Source: an uncultured Lachnospiraceae bacterium (GTDB taxonomy: Bacteria; Bacillota; Clostridia; Lachnospirales; Lachnospiraceae). Taken from it: DNA of 64,000 nt. The position numbers and the translations under genes are program-made. Location: the NCBI GenBank assembly GCA_905199445.1, contig CAJKGK010000018.1, positions 1-64,000 of the forward strand, written 5' to 3'. Below the pieces are notes generated by a model. The model saw nothing but the letters and a program-made list of their open reading frames with translations. It did no database searches and had not been told where the DNA came from. This document shows, piece after piece, positions 43,587 through 52,356 of the stretch. How positions within the stretch are numbered: position 1 is the first letter of the stretch; the number at the start of each line of letters is the position of its first letter.

Positions 43587-44473
43587 TATTCGTCACCTCC
43601 GCAATGTCCGCATCCGCCATGGTGGGTATCGCCTTCCTGCACCTTAAGGATAGCTCTGCCTTCCTCTGTTTTATACATCTGCTGACGTTTCATCGCCTGA
43701 TCAAAATCTACGAGATGTCCGTCAAATTCCGGTCCATCCACACAGGCAAACTTCACCTCTCCGCCAACGGTCAGACGGCAGGCTCCGCACATACCGGTTC
43801 CGTCAACCATGATCGGGTTCATGCTGACAATTGTGGGGATCTCCAGCTTCTTTGTGAGCAGACAGACAAACTTCATCATAATCATAGGCCCAATAGCGAC
43901 ACACACATCGTATTGATGACCAGCATTGACCAGTTCTTCCACAACGGCTGTGACCATGCCGTGACGTCCGTAAGAACCGTCATCGGTTGTAATATAAAGG
44001 TTGCCGGCAACGGCTTCCATTTCTTTTTCAAGAATCACCAGATCTTTTGTTTTTGCACCGACAATGACGTCAGCGTCAATGCCGTGTTCATGAAGCCACT
44101 TTACCTGTGGGTAAACCGGAGCTGTACCTACACCGCCGGCCACAAAAAGCATTTTTTTCTTTTTGAGTTCTTCCAGATCCTCATGAATCCACTCGGAAGC
44201 ACAGCCTAAGGGGCCTGTAAAGTCTTCAAAATAATCTCCGGCCTTCAGATCTGCCATACGCATGGTCGATTCTCCAAGAGTCTGGAAAACGATGGTTACG
44301 GAACCAACTTCTCTGTTATAATCGCAGATTGTCAGGGGAATACGCTCTCCTGTTTCATCCATTTTAACAATGACAAACTGTCCCGGCTGGCAGGATTTTG
44401 CCACACGCTTAGCTTCCACATCCATCAAATAGATCTTGTCGGCTAATTTCTCGGCTTTTAAAATCTTGTACAT
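43586..44473 (-). CDS. NfnA-type sulfide/dihydroorotate dehydrogenase-like FAD/NAD-binding subunit
   Basis: 295 aa. Ferredoxin reductase fold with FAD (RIPLTICDYNREVGSVTIV) and NAD (FVAGGVGTAPVYPQVKW) motifs. The [2Fe-2S] ligands match the NfnA spacing exactly: Asp224, Cys229, Cys232 and Cys244 in VDGTGMCGACRL...FACVDGPEF. With the NfnB-like partner it should couple NADH and reduced ferredoxin to NADP+ reduction. An unusual C-terminal tail, HHGGCGHCGGDE, adds two Cys and three His. ATG follows a GGAGG site. Confidence 0.9.
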   Translation of the reverse strand: MYKILKAEKLADKIYLMDVEAKRVAKSCQPGQFVIVKMDETGERIPLTICDYNREVGSVTIVFQTLGESTMRMADLKAGDYFEDFTGPLGCASEWIHEDLEELKKKKMLFVAGGVGTAPVYPQVKWLHEHGIDADVIVGAKTKDLVILEKEMEAVAGNLYITTDDGSYGRHGMVTAVVEELVNAGHQYDVCVAIGPMIMMKFVCLLTKKLEIPTIVSMNPIMVDGTGMCGACRLTVGGEVKFACVDGPEFDGHLVDFDQAMKRQQMYKTEEGRAILKVQEGDTHHGGCGHCGGDE

Positions 44474-44672
44474 AGAAATCCTCCTAAATATTAGTCGCGC
44501 TCAGTCTCACAAACCGGCTTCCCGCCCGGTCTCAGCTGAAATCACAACAAAAATTGTGCAATGGAATCCGGCGCAGCAACAAAGGCCTGTGCAAATCATA
44601 TAACTATAAATAAGAAGCAAGCTGCGCACGCAATGTATCTATATTCTATCAGATAACTTTTAAGAATTCAAT

Positions 44673-44722
44673 AAAAAATGACAGTTTCCGCAAAAATCCT
44701 TCAGGAAAGCTGTCATTTTTTT
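44673..44722 (-). terminator. Terminator of the amino acid ABC transporter operon
   Basis: AAAAAATGACAG-TTTCC pairs with GGAAAG-CTGTCATTTTTT; on the minus strand TTTTTTATTG follows. It lies 17 nt after the ATPase stop codon and could also stop readthrough from the other side. Confidence 0.85.
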
Positions 44723-44739
44723 AACAAAAAAGTAATATT

Positions 44740-45465
44740 TTATAACACTTTGGATAAAAATTCCTTTAATCTTTCATTTTGGGGATTGTCAAAGAATTCC
44801 TTCGGTCTGTTCTGCTCCACAATCCGGCCTTCATCCATAAACAATACCCTGGAGGCCACCTCTCTGGCAAACCCCATTTCATGGGTCACAACAACCATGG
44901 TCATGCCTTCATCGGCCAGCTGATGCATCAGTTCCAGCACCTCACCAACCATTTCTGGATCCAGCGCTGAGGTCGGTTCATCAAACAGCATCACATCCGG
45001 ATTCATAGCCAGCGCCCGCACAATTGCAATTCTCTGTTTTTGTCCGCCGGAAAGCTGATTGGGGTAGGCATCCGCCTTATCTTCCAGCCCCACCCGTTTT
45101 AAAAGGGTCATGGCCTTTTCTCTGGCCTGCGCTTTGGACATTTTTTTAAGCTTCACCGGGGCCAGCGTTATATTATCAAGAATGGTCAGATGAGGGAAAA
45201 GGTTAAAATGCTGAAAAACCATTCCCATTTTCTGACGAAGGGCATTCACCTGTTTTGCTTTTGCCTTTGTAATATTGCTTCCTTCAAATAATATATCACC
45301 GGAAGTGGGCACCTCCATCAGATTCAGGCAGCGCAGAAATGTGCTTTTCCCCGATCCTGACGGTCCTACGATCACGACCTTTTCGCCCTTTTCAATATGT
45401 TCACTGATATCCTTCAAAACATGATGATCCCCAAAGGACTTGTTCAGATTTTTAACGTCGATCAC
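44740..45465 (-). CDS. Polar amino acid ABC transporter ATP-binding protein (GlnQ-like)
   Basis: 241 aa ATPase. Walker A GPSGSGKST, signature LSGGQKQR, Walker B VMLFDEPTSALD and the H-loop VTHEMGFA. Powers uptake of a polar amino acid with the permease and binding protein upstream. I chose a GTG start at 45465: AGGAGG is 10 nt upstream and MIDVKNL is the normal family N-terminus; the upstream ATG at 45495 has no ribosome site. It overlaps the permease stop by 14 nt. Confidence 0.93.
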   Translation of the reverse strand: MIDVKNLNKSFGDHHVLKDISEHIEKGEKVVIVGPSGSGKSTFLRCLNLMEVPTSGDILFEGSNITKAKAKQVNALRQKMGMVFQHFNLFPHLTILDNITLAPVKLKKMSKAQAREKAMTLLKRVGLEDKADAYPNQLSGGQKQRIAIVRALAMNPDVMLFDEPTSALDPEMVGEVLELMHQLADEGMTMVVVTHEMGFAREVASRVLFMDEGRIVEQNRPKEFFDNPQNERLKEFLSKVL

Positions 45466-46165
45466 TGCGTGCCAGCCTCCTTTCAAACATTGCAAGAAGT
45501 TTTGTCAATATAACGACAACGATCAGGTAAATGGCCGCCGCAATCACCAGCGGCGTAAGAATATCATAAGTGCTTCCGCCAATATTCTGTGCAGCCTTTG
45601 TAATATCAAGTACGGCAATATTTCCGATAATCGCAGTTTCTTTAATCAATGTAATAAACTCATTGCCAAGGGCAGGCAGAATATTTCTGATGGCCTGAGG
45701 CAATACAATATATCCCATTGTCTGAATTCCGTTCAGACCCAAAGAGCGTCCGGCCTCTGTCTGTCCCCGATCCACAGCTTCGATCCCGGCTCTTATAATC
45801 TCAGCCACATATGCGCTGGAATTAAGGCCAAAACAAATAATCCCCGCCAGCTCTGCGGGCATACCTCTGGATGTAAATACAACATAATAAATAATCAACA
45901 GCTGGACATAAACCGGGGTACCTCTGAATACAGTTAAATAAATATTCACAAGCCAGCCAAAAAATTTCATTTTCTTTGAACGGCCTGCCGAGTACTTTAT
46001 AATTGCCAGAATCGTACCAATAATAACGCCCACCAGTACCGCGCCCAGAGAAATCAGTAATGTCATTTTAAAACCGTTCAGATAGGCCATATAACGGTCT
46101 TTTTCAATAAACGCCGTATAATAGCTTTCTCCAATCTCCTGGAACCATTGAATCATGCCTTCCAA
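45452..46165 (-). CDS. Polar amino acid ABC transporter permease
   Basis: 237 aa membrane protein of the His/Glu/Gln/Arg permease family; the EAA loop is EAGRSLGLNGIQTMGYIVLP and the ITLIKETAIIGNIAVLDI end is typical. A single permease gene, so it likely acts as a homodimer. Lies between the binding-protein and ATPase genes. Confidence 0.93.
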   Translation of the reverse strand: MEGMIQWFQEIGESYYTAFIEKDRYMAYLNGFKMTLLISLGAVLVGVIIGTILAIIKYSAGRSKKMKFFGWLVNIYLTVFRGTPVYVQLLIIYYVVFTSRGMPAELAGIICFGLNSSAYVAEIIRAGIEAVDRGQTEAGRSLGLNGIQTMGYIVLPQAIRNILPALGNEFITLIKETAIIGNIAVLDITKAAQNIGGSTYDILTPLVIAAAIYLIVVVILTKLLAMFERRLARSDRR

Positions 46166-46224
46166 AATAGCCCTCCTTCACTAAAGTAAATAACCCCTTA
46201 CAATCCAGGGGTAAACACACAAGA

Positions 46225-46268
46225 ATAGCCGAAAACGAATTGATTTGAAATCGCCCGTTTTCGGCTAT
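46225..46268 (-). other. Perfect 13-bp hairpin between binding-protein and permease genes
   Basis: ATAGCCGAAAACG (46225-46237) pairs perfectly with CGTTTTCGGCTAT (46256-46268). The following bases on the minus strand (TCTTGTG) are not a U-tract, so it probably protects the upstream mRNA or partly attenuates, which is the usual way binding protein outnumbers permease. Confidence 0.6.
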
Positions 46269-46388
46269 CAATCATAACTCATGTTTTAATTATACATTAT
46301 ATGTATAAAAATTCAATGTTTTTATGATAAAAACGTATAATTCGGCAGAATCACCAGTTCACCGGCATTTTCCGCCCTGGAGTTTCAA

Positions 46389-47288
46389 TTATTTTGTCGT
46401 ATGATTAATTGTATATTCCTCAATTTTGCCCTCAGCCATCAGCTGTTCCAGCACTTCATTGATCTGATCCAGCATTTCTGTGTTGCCTTTTTGTACAGCA
46501 ATGGCATATTTATCGGTAAACAGTTCTCCGTCCAGAATAACCAGGTCATCATTGGCGGCCACCATCTGTTCTGCCGGAAGGGAATCCATAACAATACAGT
46601 CAATCTTATTGTTTTTCAGATCCATAGCGGCTTCCATGAATTTTCCGTACTGCTTAACCTGCCATCCCTGATCCTGGCAGTATCCGTCTGCAACGTTGCC
46701 TGTCTGAACACCCACAACCGTGTCGGCTGTGATTGCATCCACGCTTTCTACAGCCATTGCTTCTTTATTAACAACAACAACCTGTTTGCTTGTCGCATAT
46801 TCCACAGAGAAATCCATCACAGCTTCACGCTCAGGTGTCACAGAAATACCTGCAGCGGCAAAATCTGCTTTTCCCTGCTGTACGGCAACTAAAGCACCAT
46901 CAAAAGAAGTGTTATTAATCACCAGCTCTTTTCCCATGGCAGCGGCGATCTCGTTGGCAATATCAACATCCACACCGACAACGGTCTGACCGTCTTCTGT
47001 ATATTCGTAAGGTGCAAATCCGGCTTCTGTGGCCATGATTAATTTCCCGTCATCGGCTCTTGTCTCAGCTGCAGCTGCGCTGTCGCTTTCCTGAGCCGAA
47101 GTTTCTCCATCCGCTGCTTCACTGCTCTGAGAAGCACTGTGCGCTTCCGGAGCTTCTGTGGATACAGCCTCAGCTGAGGCGTCTGCTGCGCCTGTCGATG
47201 GTGTCGTAGAATTGCTGCTTCCGCATGCTGCCAGGCCAAACGCCATTGCAGCTGTCATTGTCATTGCCATAAGTTTTTTCATCTTCAT
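46389..47288 (-). CDS. Polar amino acid ABC transporter substrate-binding lipoprotein
   Basis: 299 aa. Lipoprotein signal with lipobox LAAC (Cys22), then an Ala/Ser/Glu-rich linker to about residue 78, then a family 3 solute-binding domain (MATEAGFAPYEYTEDG, VGVDVDIANEIAAAMG, GKADFAAAGISVTPEREAVMDFS). Binds a polar amino acid outside the membrane; the precise ligand is open. I chose ATG 47288, 8 nt after AGGAGG; the ATG 6 nt earlier is only 2 nt from it. First gene of a three-gene operon. Confidence 0.92.
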   Translation of the reverse strand: MKMKKLMAMTMTAAMAFGLAACGSSNSTTPSTGAADASAEAVSTEAPEAHSASQSSEAADGETSAQESDSAAAAETRADDGKLIMATEAGFAPYEYTEDGQTVVGVDVDIANEIAAAMGKELVINNTSFDGALVAVQQGKADFAAAGISVTPEREAVMDFSVEYATSKQVVVVNKEAMAVESVDAITADTVVGVQTGNVADGYCQDQGWQVKQYGKFMEAAMDLKNNKIDCIVMDSLPAEQMVAANDDLVILDGELFTDKYAIAVQKGNTEMLDQINEVLEQLMAEGKIEEYTINHTTK

Positions 47289-47368
47289 TTTCATATCCTC
47301 CTGATCTTATCTTCATTTTTCATTTCACAGGTGTCACACCAGAACACCTTCCGTTTCGTCTGGAGAAT

Positions 47369-47397
47369 AATCTACCACCAGAATGAATATTTGTCAA
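47369..47397 (-). promoter_or_regulatory. Promoter of the amino acid ABC transporter operon
   Basis: Minus-strand perfect TTGACA (47392-47397), 17-nt spacer, TAGATT (47369-47374), about 80 nt upstream of the lipoprotein start and only 25 nt after the murF stop. Confidence 0.75.
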
Positions 47398-47421
47398 GAG
47401 TTTTATGAATATTTATGCAAA

Positions 47422-48834
47422 TTATGCAAATTTTTCTTTCAGAGCAGCCACAATTTCTTCCTGATGCATACCTCTTGAGCCCTTACAAAGCACGGCATCT
47501 CCTGGTTTAACAATTTTTTTAAGATAATCTGCTGCTTCCTCATTATTCGTAAAATTATGCGTTATCACCGACGGACGGTGTTCCTTAACCGCCTTTGTCA
47601 GAGCCTTCATTTCTTCACCGACAGTTACAATCTCGTCAATATCGGTCTGAGCAATCAAACATCCGGTATCATAATGGCACTGATAAGAAAGCGCCCCCAG
47701 TTCCAGAACATCGCCCAGGGAAGCAATTTTTCTTCCCGGATTGTCCAAAAGCATTAATACCTGAATACCACTTTTTATGGAGTCTGGACTGGCATTATAT
47801 GTATCATCGATCACTTTTATCCCGTCTTTTAAATGATTGATCTGCTGACGCATTGCCACACCTTCATAGGCTTTAAGACCACGCGCTGCCGCCTCCGGTG
47901 CAATGCCATACGCCATGGCAATCGCCATGGACACGACCGCATTATTCACATTATGCATTCCCAGCTGACGGATCGTAACCTCTGTTTTTCCCTGGGGACA
48001 TACAAAGGTAAAACACTGCATGCCATCTTTAATATGTATATTTTCTGCATAATATTCACAATCACTGCCTGTGCCGAATAAGATCGTATCCACCGGCATA
48101 CGGATCCCGTCTGTGGCTTGCCCATCCTGTGCATGCGCTGCAATTTCCCGAAGCATGGGATCATTGCCGTTTAAATACAGCTTTTGGCCTTTGTCAAAAT
48201 TTTTGGCAATTTTAAGCTTTTCACTGCGAATATTTTCCTGAGTTTTCAAAATGCCGATATGGGCAACACCGATATTGGTGACAACCGCCGTTTCCGGCTG
48301 TGCAAAACGAACCAGCTCGTCCATCTCCCCAAAATCGCTGATCCCCATTTCCACAACCGCCATCTCATGCTCCGGTCCCAGTCTGAAAATTGTCAGGGGT
48401 ACGCCGATATTGCTGTTTTGATTTCCCGCAGTTTTAAGCACATGATACTTCACAGATAAAGCAGCCGCGATCATCTCCTTTGTGGATGTCTTGCCCACAC
48501 TTCCGGTAATGCCTACAACGGGAACCGGAAATTTACTTTTATAATAAACTGCCAGATCTCCCAGTGCTTTCTCCGTATTTTCCACAAAAATATGGGGTTT
48601 ATTTTCATCAATGATTTCTCCATGGGATGTAAATACAGCAGCCGCACCTTTTTCAAAAACCTGACCGATAAACTGATGGGCATCGACCCGTTCCCCGATA
48701 ATCGGTGTAAATAAGGTATTTGCCTGAATATCTCTGCTGTCTATGCTGATATAGGAAATAACCGTCTCCGGATCTCCGCACAAAAGCCTGCCATGAACAG
48801 CCTGGGCAATTTCTCTTACTGTTAAATTTTCCAT
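47422..48834 (-). CDS. murF: UDP-N-acetylmuramoyl-tripeptide--D-alanyl-D-alanine ligase
   Basis: 470 aa Mur ligase that adds D-Ala-D-Ala to UDP-MurNAc-tripeptide, the last cytoplasmic step of peptidoglycan precursor synthesis. P-loop GITGSVGKTSTKEM, central AVVEMGISDFGEMDEL and C-terminal IDDTYNASPDSIKSG are typical of MurF. It stands alone rather than in a dcw cluster. ATG 48834 is preceded by GGAGTGAAATATAAAT. Confidence 0.94.
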   Translation of the reverse strand: MENLTVREIAQAVHGRLLCGDPETVISYISIDSRDIQANTLFTPIIGERVDAHQFIGQVFEKGAAAVFTSHGEIIDENKPHIFVENTEKALGDLAVYYKSKFPVPVVGITGSVGKTSTKEMIAAALSVKYHVLKTAGNQNSNIGVPLTIFRLGPEHEMAVVEMGISDFGEMDELVRFAQPETAVVTNIGVAHIGILKTQENIRSEKLKIAKNFDKGQKLYLNGNDPMLREIAAHAQDGQATDGIRMPVDTILFGTGSDCEYYAENIHIKDGMQCFTFVCPQGKTEVTIRQLGMHNVNNAVVSMAIAMAYGIAPEAAARGLKAYEGVAMRQQINHLKDGIKVIDDTYNASPDSIKSGIQVLMLLDNPGRKIASLGDVLELGALSYQCHYDTGCLIAQTDIDEIVTVGEEMKALTKAVKEHRPSVITHNFTNNEEAADYLKKIVKPGDAVLCKGSRGMHQEEIVAALKEKFA

Positions 48835-48903
48835 ATTTATATTTCACTCCATACACTTTAAGGTTTTCATTCTTACCTTACACTATCCCGCCCTTAAAAG
48901 CAA

Positions 48904-49536
48904 TCAAATATTTCTGTAATATTGGACAGCCTCATCCGGCATCATTCCGGCCTGTATAGCGTTCCATAAAACCGTCCCGGCCTTTTCCCACAAGTCCTGA
49001 AGCTGCTCTCCCCACACAGGGTTGGCATACATTTTAAAAAACCGGCCTTCTTTTCCCGCCCTGCCCCCATTGAGCAAAAATCCGATCACATCTTCCGTGG
49101 GATAACCCAGAAAAATGCCCAGCTCATGGGGAAAATTTTTTCTCTCCCCACGTTGTTCATATTGACACAGACGGCTGTAAAGCCGGAAAAGACACGGCTG
49201 CATCCAAGCCGCCGAAACAGCCATTCCGGTTAAATCCGGCCTTACCATTGCGTCATACGCTGCCGCGGTTACAGGTACAGGATAATCAAACATACGCAGT
49301 ATATACGCCCTGTCTGCCAGTTTCAGCTGCTTTGCCATCAATTCCTGGTCATAAATAAAATATCTGACACCGTTGGCACAGGGGACAGAAAAATATTTTA
49401 GAGGTTCCAAAACGGATTCAGGGCAAACCGCCGCCGTCCTGACAGTCAGGTAAGCCGCCGGTTTAATGCCCATAAAAACCGGACCAGCCCCTTTATAAAA
49501 ATATGCCAAACCGTCGATCATCCATTTTTCGTCCAT
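48904..49536 (-). CDS. DUF3793 family protein
   Basis: 210 aa. The C-terminal half carries the DUF3793 hallmark NFPHELGIFLGYPTEDVIGF with LLNGG, and an N-terminal PVFMGIKPAAYLTV block. The usual member has a Cys-rich turn after the NGG; here it reads RAGKEGRFFKM, without cysteines. Function unknown, though family genes often lie near iron or redox genes. Start at ATG 49536 or ATG 49521; the latter makes a 4-nt ATGA overlap with the upstream small Cys-rich gene. Confidence 0.7.
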   Translation of the reverse strand: MDEKWMIDGLAYFYKGAGPVFMGIKPAAYLTVRTAAVCPESVLEPLKYFSVPCANGVRYFIYDQELMAKQLKLADRAYILRMFDYPVPVTAAAYDAMVRPDLTGMAVSAAWMQPCLFRLYSRLCQYEQRGERKNFPHELGIFLGYPTEDVIGFLLNGGRAGKEGRFFKMYANPVWGEQLQDLWEKAGTVLWNAIQAGMMPDEAVQYYRNI

Positions 49537-49724
49537 GATTCTTTTTCCGGCCAATACCGACTCAACGGACTTCCATAAAGCTCGCGATAACAGATCCCGC
49601 AAAGCTGACCGGCCCCTTCGACATAAAACGCCCGATCCCATACAGGCCTGTCCTTTGGAATTTCCAGTTTTTTATGACACAAACAGCATTTTTCATAATC
49701 ATCCTCGCAATAGCGCGCCATCAC
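49518..49724 (-). CDS. Small Cys-rich (two CxxC) protein
   Basis: 68 aa. Two CxxC pairs, CCLCHKK at residues 13-19 and CGICYREL near 42-49, spaced by about 28 residues, look like a zinc or iron knuckle. ATG 49724 follows AGGGTGGTGTG. Its stop overlaps the start region of the DUF3793 gene, so the pair should be translated together; the missing cysteines of that DUF3793 protein may be supplied by this partner, which is speculation. Confidence 0.6.
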   Translation of the reverse strand: MMARYCEDDYEKCCLCHKKLEIPKDRPVWDRAFYVEGAGQLCGICYRELYGSPLSRYWPEKESWTKNG

Positions 49725-49786
49725 ACCACCCTGACTTTCCCATCAATGATAGTATCATTTTATGCATTCGCCATTGTTTTATACCA

Positions 49787-50899
49787 TTAATCCTGCCGCT
49801 TCATACATGATTCTCTGATCACCAGCTCAGGTTCTATAATCATTTGATTGTTTTTCTCATCTAAATGACCGTCAATCATATCCAAAAGCAGCCGGGCCGC
49901 ATATTCTCCCAGCTGTTCTTTCGGATGATTCACAGACGTCAGTTTGACCGGTCCGTTTTTTGCCAGCTGCGAATTATCATAGCCAACGACCGATACATCT
50001 TGCGGAACCTTATACCCCTGAACCCTGAGGCTTTCAATCACACTCACTGCCGTCTGGTCATTATAGCACACGATTCCGTCAATCGGGGACATTTCCTTTG
50101 CAGTCTGCGCCATAAACAGCTGAGAAACCGCCGCCGCGGGTTTGGTTCTGCGGTCTTCTGTGTGAAAACTGATCACATAATCCGGATTATACATCATTTT
50201 ATACGCATTGAGCGCCTGCACATAGCCTTTATGACGCTCGCATCCCTGAAAATCATCCATTTTAAAAATTCCTGCAATATTTCTGTGACCAGTATCCAAA
50301 AGATATTTGGTGGCCAGATAACCGCCCCGCCGTTCATCCAAAAGCACACAGGGCTTGTCCTTCATCTGAAGATACTGACCCTGAATAAATACATAAGGCA
50401 AGCCCAGCGCATCCAGCAGCCGATACTGCTCCTCGTGCCTGCACAGCACCTCACTGCGGCTGGGTTCAATAATCAGGCCATCAATATCCTTTTTCATCAT
50501 TTCCTCCAGACATTTGGCCTCATTTTTCTGACTGTTCCCTGTATTTTTCAAAAACATTGTATACCCGTTTTCCGACATCACCCTGTCAATTCCCCGGATC
50601 ACACTGGGAAATATATAATCCGAAAGATAGGTTGTAATCACCGCAATATTATGACTTCTGGAAATGCCCGGCCCCCGATTGGTGCAAAATGTCCCCTGAC
50701 CATGTCTGGCCTGAACAAGCCCCTGAGCCGCCAGCTGAGAAATCGCCCGGCGAACCGTGTACCGGCTCACATCATACTGTTTGCAAAGCTCATTTTCTGA
50801 AGCCAGCCGCTCCCCGGGCCGTATGGCTCCGCTGACAATCTGTGCCCTGATCTCATGATAAATACAACTGTATTTTGTAGAATTCTGATCCCTGTTCAT
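49787..50899 (-). CDS. AraR-type transcriptional repressor (GntR DNA-binding + LacI sugar-binding domains)
   Basis: 370 aa chimera. Residues 1-70 are a GntR winged helix (RPGERLASENELCKQYDVSR, YTVRRAISQL); residues about 85-370 are a LacI/GalR periplasmic-binding-like sensor. This architecture defines AraR, which represses arabinose genes until L-arabinose binds. Here it lies downstream of the PGI-like gene on the same strand, 24 kb from araA. It may control either araA (whose operator fits) or the adjacent sugar cassette. Start at ATG 50899, preceded by TTAGGAGGCAGCCAG. Confidence 0.85.
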   Translation of the reverse strand: MNRDQNSTKYSCIYHEIRAQIVSGAIRPGERLASENELCKQYDVSRYTVRRAISQLAAQGLVQARHGQGTFCTNRGPGISRSHNIAVITTYLSDYIFPSVIRGIDRVMSENGYTMFLKNTGNSQKNEAKCLEEMMKKDIDGLIIEPSRSEVLCRHEEQYRLLDALGLPYVFIQGQYLQMKDKPCVLLDERRGGYLATKYLLDTGHRNIAGIFKMDDFQGCERHKGYVQALNAYKMMYNPDYVISFHTEDRRTKPAAAVSQLFMAQTAKEMSPIDGIVCYNDQTAVSVIESLRVQGYKVPQDVSVVGYDNSQLAKNGPVKLTSVNHPKEQLGEYAARLLLDMIDGHLDEKNNQMIIEPELVIRESCMKRQD

Positions 50900-50992
50900 C
50901 TGGCTGCCTCCTAATTTTTTTGTAAATGCCAGTCATCATTATCTATTATAAGGAAACCAGGAAAGGGATGCAAGTCCTCCCCAAAAGCCTTC

Positions 50993-52258
50993 TTATGCCT
51001 CTGGCTTGCCAAGTCCGTCAAACATCCATTTTTTATAGGCTTCCACTCCGGGCTGATCAAAAGGATTAACGCCAAGAAGCCGCGCAGACAAATAGCAGGA
51101 CATCATAAAGAAATAAAACAGCTGGCCAAAATGCCAGGCATCGATTCGGTCTACATGAAAAATCAGACAAGGCAGCCTGCTGCTGTGGGCCTTCACGGTT
51201 GCCTCAAAGGCTGTTCGGTTCATATCCTTAAAGTCCATTTGATCCAGATAATCAAATTCGTCCTCTATACCGTCATTTTCGATCACCAGTGACGAACCAT
51301 TATCCGCAATATCCAAAAAGGTTTCAAACATCAGCGGTGTCCCATCCTGAATATATTGTCCGACAGCATGAAGTTCCTCCGAATATTCGGCAGCCGCCGG
51401 GAAAAGTCCACGCCCGTCCTTGCCCTCAGATTCCCCAAACAACTGTATCCACCATTTATAAAACCAGCGCAGCTGAGGTTCAAAAGCAGCCAGCATTTCC
51501 ACCTTATAGCCATGATCATCATAAATGTTTCGGAGCGCCGCATATTGATACGCCATATTTTTCATGACAGGCGTACCTTTAAGTTTCTCCTCCATGGCAG
51601 CAGCGCCCTGAACGAGAAGGCTGATATCCACACCGGCCACGGCCATAGGCAGCAGACCTACCGCTGTCACTGCCGAAAATCTGCCGCCTACATTTTCCGG
51701 AAATTCCAGAAATGTGTAGCCGTGCGCCTCACATAAACTTTCCAGCAGGCTGCCCCTGGATCCGGTGGCAATAATCCTTTTTGCGGCTTCCTCAGGTCCG
51801 TAAGTATCATACATATATTTTCTCAAAATCCGAAAAGAGGCGCCTGGTTCCAGCGTCTGAAAATTTTTTGCAATACAGTCAATATAAATCTTTTTCCCCC
51901 TGACACGCGTCATCACCTGACGAAGGGCATGGGGAGATAATGTATTGCCGGCATAAATGATTTCAGGGCCATTTGTATTCTCCAGTGCCTCGATCACGGC
52001 GCGTGCACCGTTATTGGAGCCGCCCACACCGATAATCACAAAGGCATCTGCATTTTGCCGAATCTCTCCGGCCAAAGCCTCCAGCCGTTTCAATTCATCC
52101 GATCCGGCCCATTCATCCACACAAAACCAGCCAAGGGCAGACGCATATGCCGTCTCTCCTTTCACCACATGCTCAAAAATATTCCTGTGGGCCTCCATAT
52201 ATTCTGTCAGTTTATTTTCAGCAAGCCCTGTATCATCTTTAATATCCAGTGTTATCAT
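50993..52258 (-). CDS. Glucose-6-phosphate isomerase family protein with altered phosphate-binding loop
   Basis: 421 aa, close in layout to the short Gram-positive PGI. Catalytic residues are kept: Arg in ENVGGRFSAVT, Glu in LFGESEGKD, His in EELHAVGQ and Lys in GVEAYKKWMF. But the sugar-phosphate loop, normally SKSGTTTE, reads AKNFQTLE (130-137), losing most hydroxyl ligands, while the GVGGS loop (78-81) remains. Substrate may therefore not be glucose-6-phosphate; an aldose-ketose isomerisation of another acidic or unphosphorylated sugar is likely. ATG 52258 follows CGGGGATTTT; the ATG at 52282 lacks a ribosome site. 98 nt after the LarA-like gene. Confidence 0.85.
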   Translation of the reverse strand: MITLDIKDDTGLAENKLTEYMEAHRNIFEHVVKGETAYASALGWFCVDEWAGSDELKRLEALAGEIRQNADAFVIIGVGGSNNGARAVIEALENTNGPEIIYAGNTLSPHALRQVMTRVRGKKIYIDCIAKNFQTLEPGASFRILRKYMYDTYGPEEAAKRIIATGSRGSLLESLCEAHGYTFLEFPENVGGRFSAVTAVGLLPMAVAGVDISLLVQGAAAMEEKLKGTPVMKNMAYQYAALRNIYDDHGYKVEMLAAFEPQLRWFYKWWIQLFGESEGKDGRGLFPAAAEYSEELHAVGQYIQDGTPLMFETFLDIADNGSSLVIENDGIEDEFDYLDQMDFKDMNRTAFEATVKAHSSRLPCLIFHVDRIDAWHFGQLFYFFMMSCYLSARLLGVNPFDQPGVEAYKKWMFDGLGKPEA

Positions 52259-52294
52259 AAAATCCCCGCTTTCATCCATCATTCATATCAAATG

Positions 52295-52342
52295 CCAGGG
52301 GGGCGGCCCCTTTGTCCGGATCAGACAGAGACCGCCCCCTGG
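52295..52342 (-). other. GC-rich hairpin between LarA-like and PGI-like genes
   Basis: CCAGGGGGGCGG (52295-52306) pairs with CCGCCCCCTGG (52332-52342). No U-tract follows on the minus strand, so processing, stabilisation or partial attenuation is more likely than full termination. Confidence 0.5.
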
Positions 52343-52356
52343 GCCAAAAATTTTAT

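Noticed and set aside
42201..44473. Reading the pair as a true glutamate synthase
   Set aside because: No large glutamate synthase subunit is adjacent, and the partner has the exact NfnA [2Fe-2S] ligand spacing.
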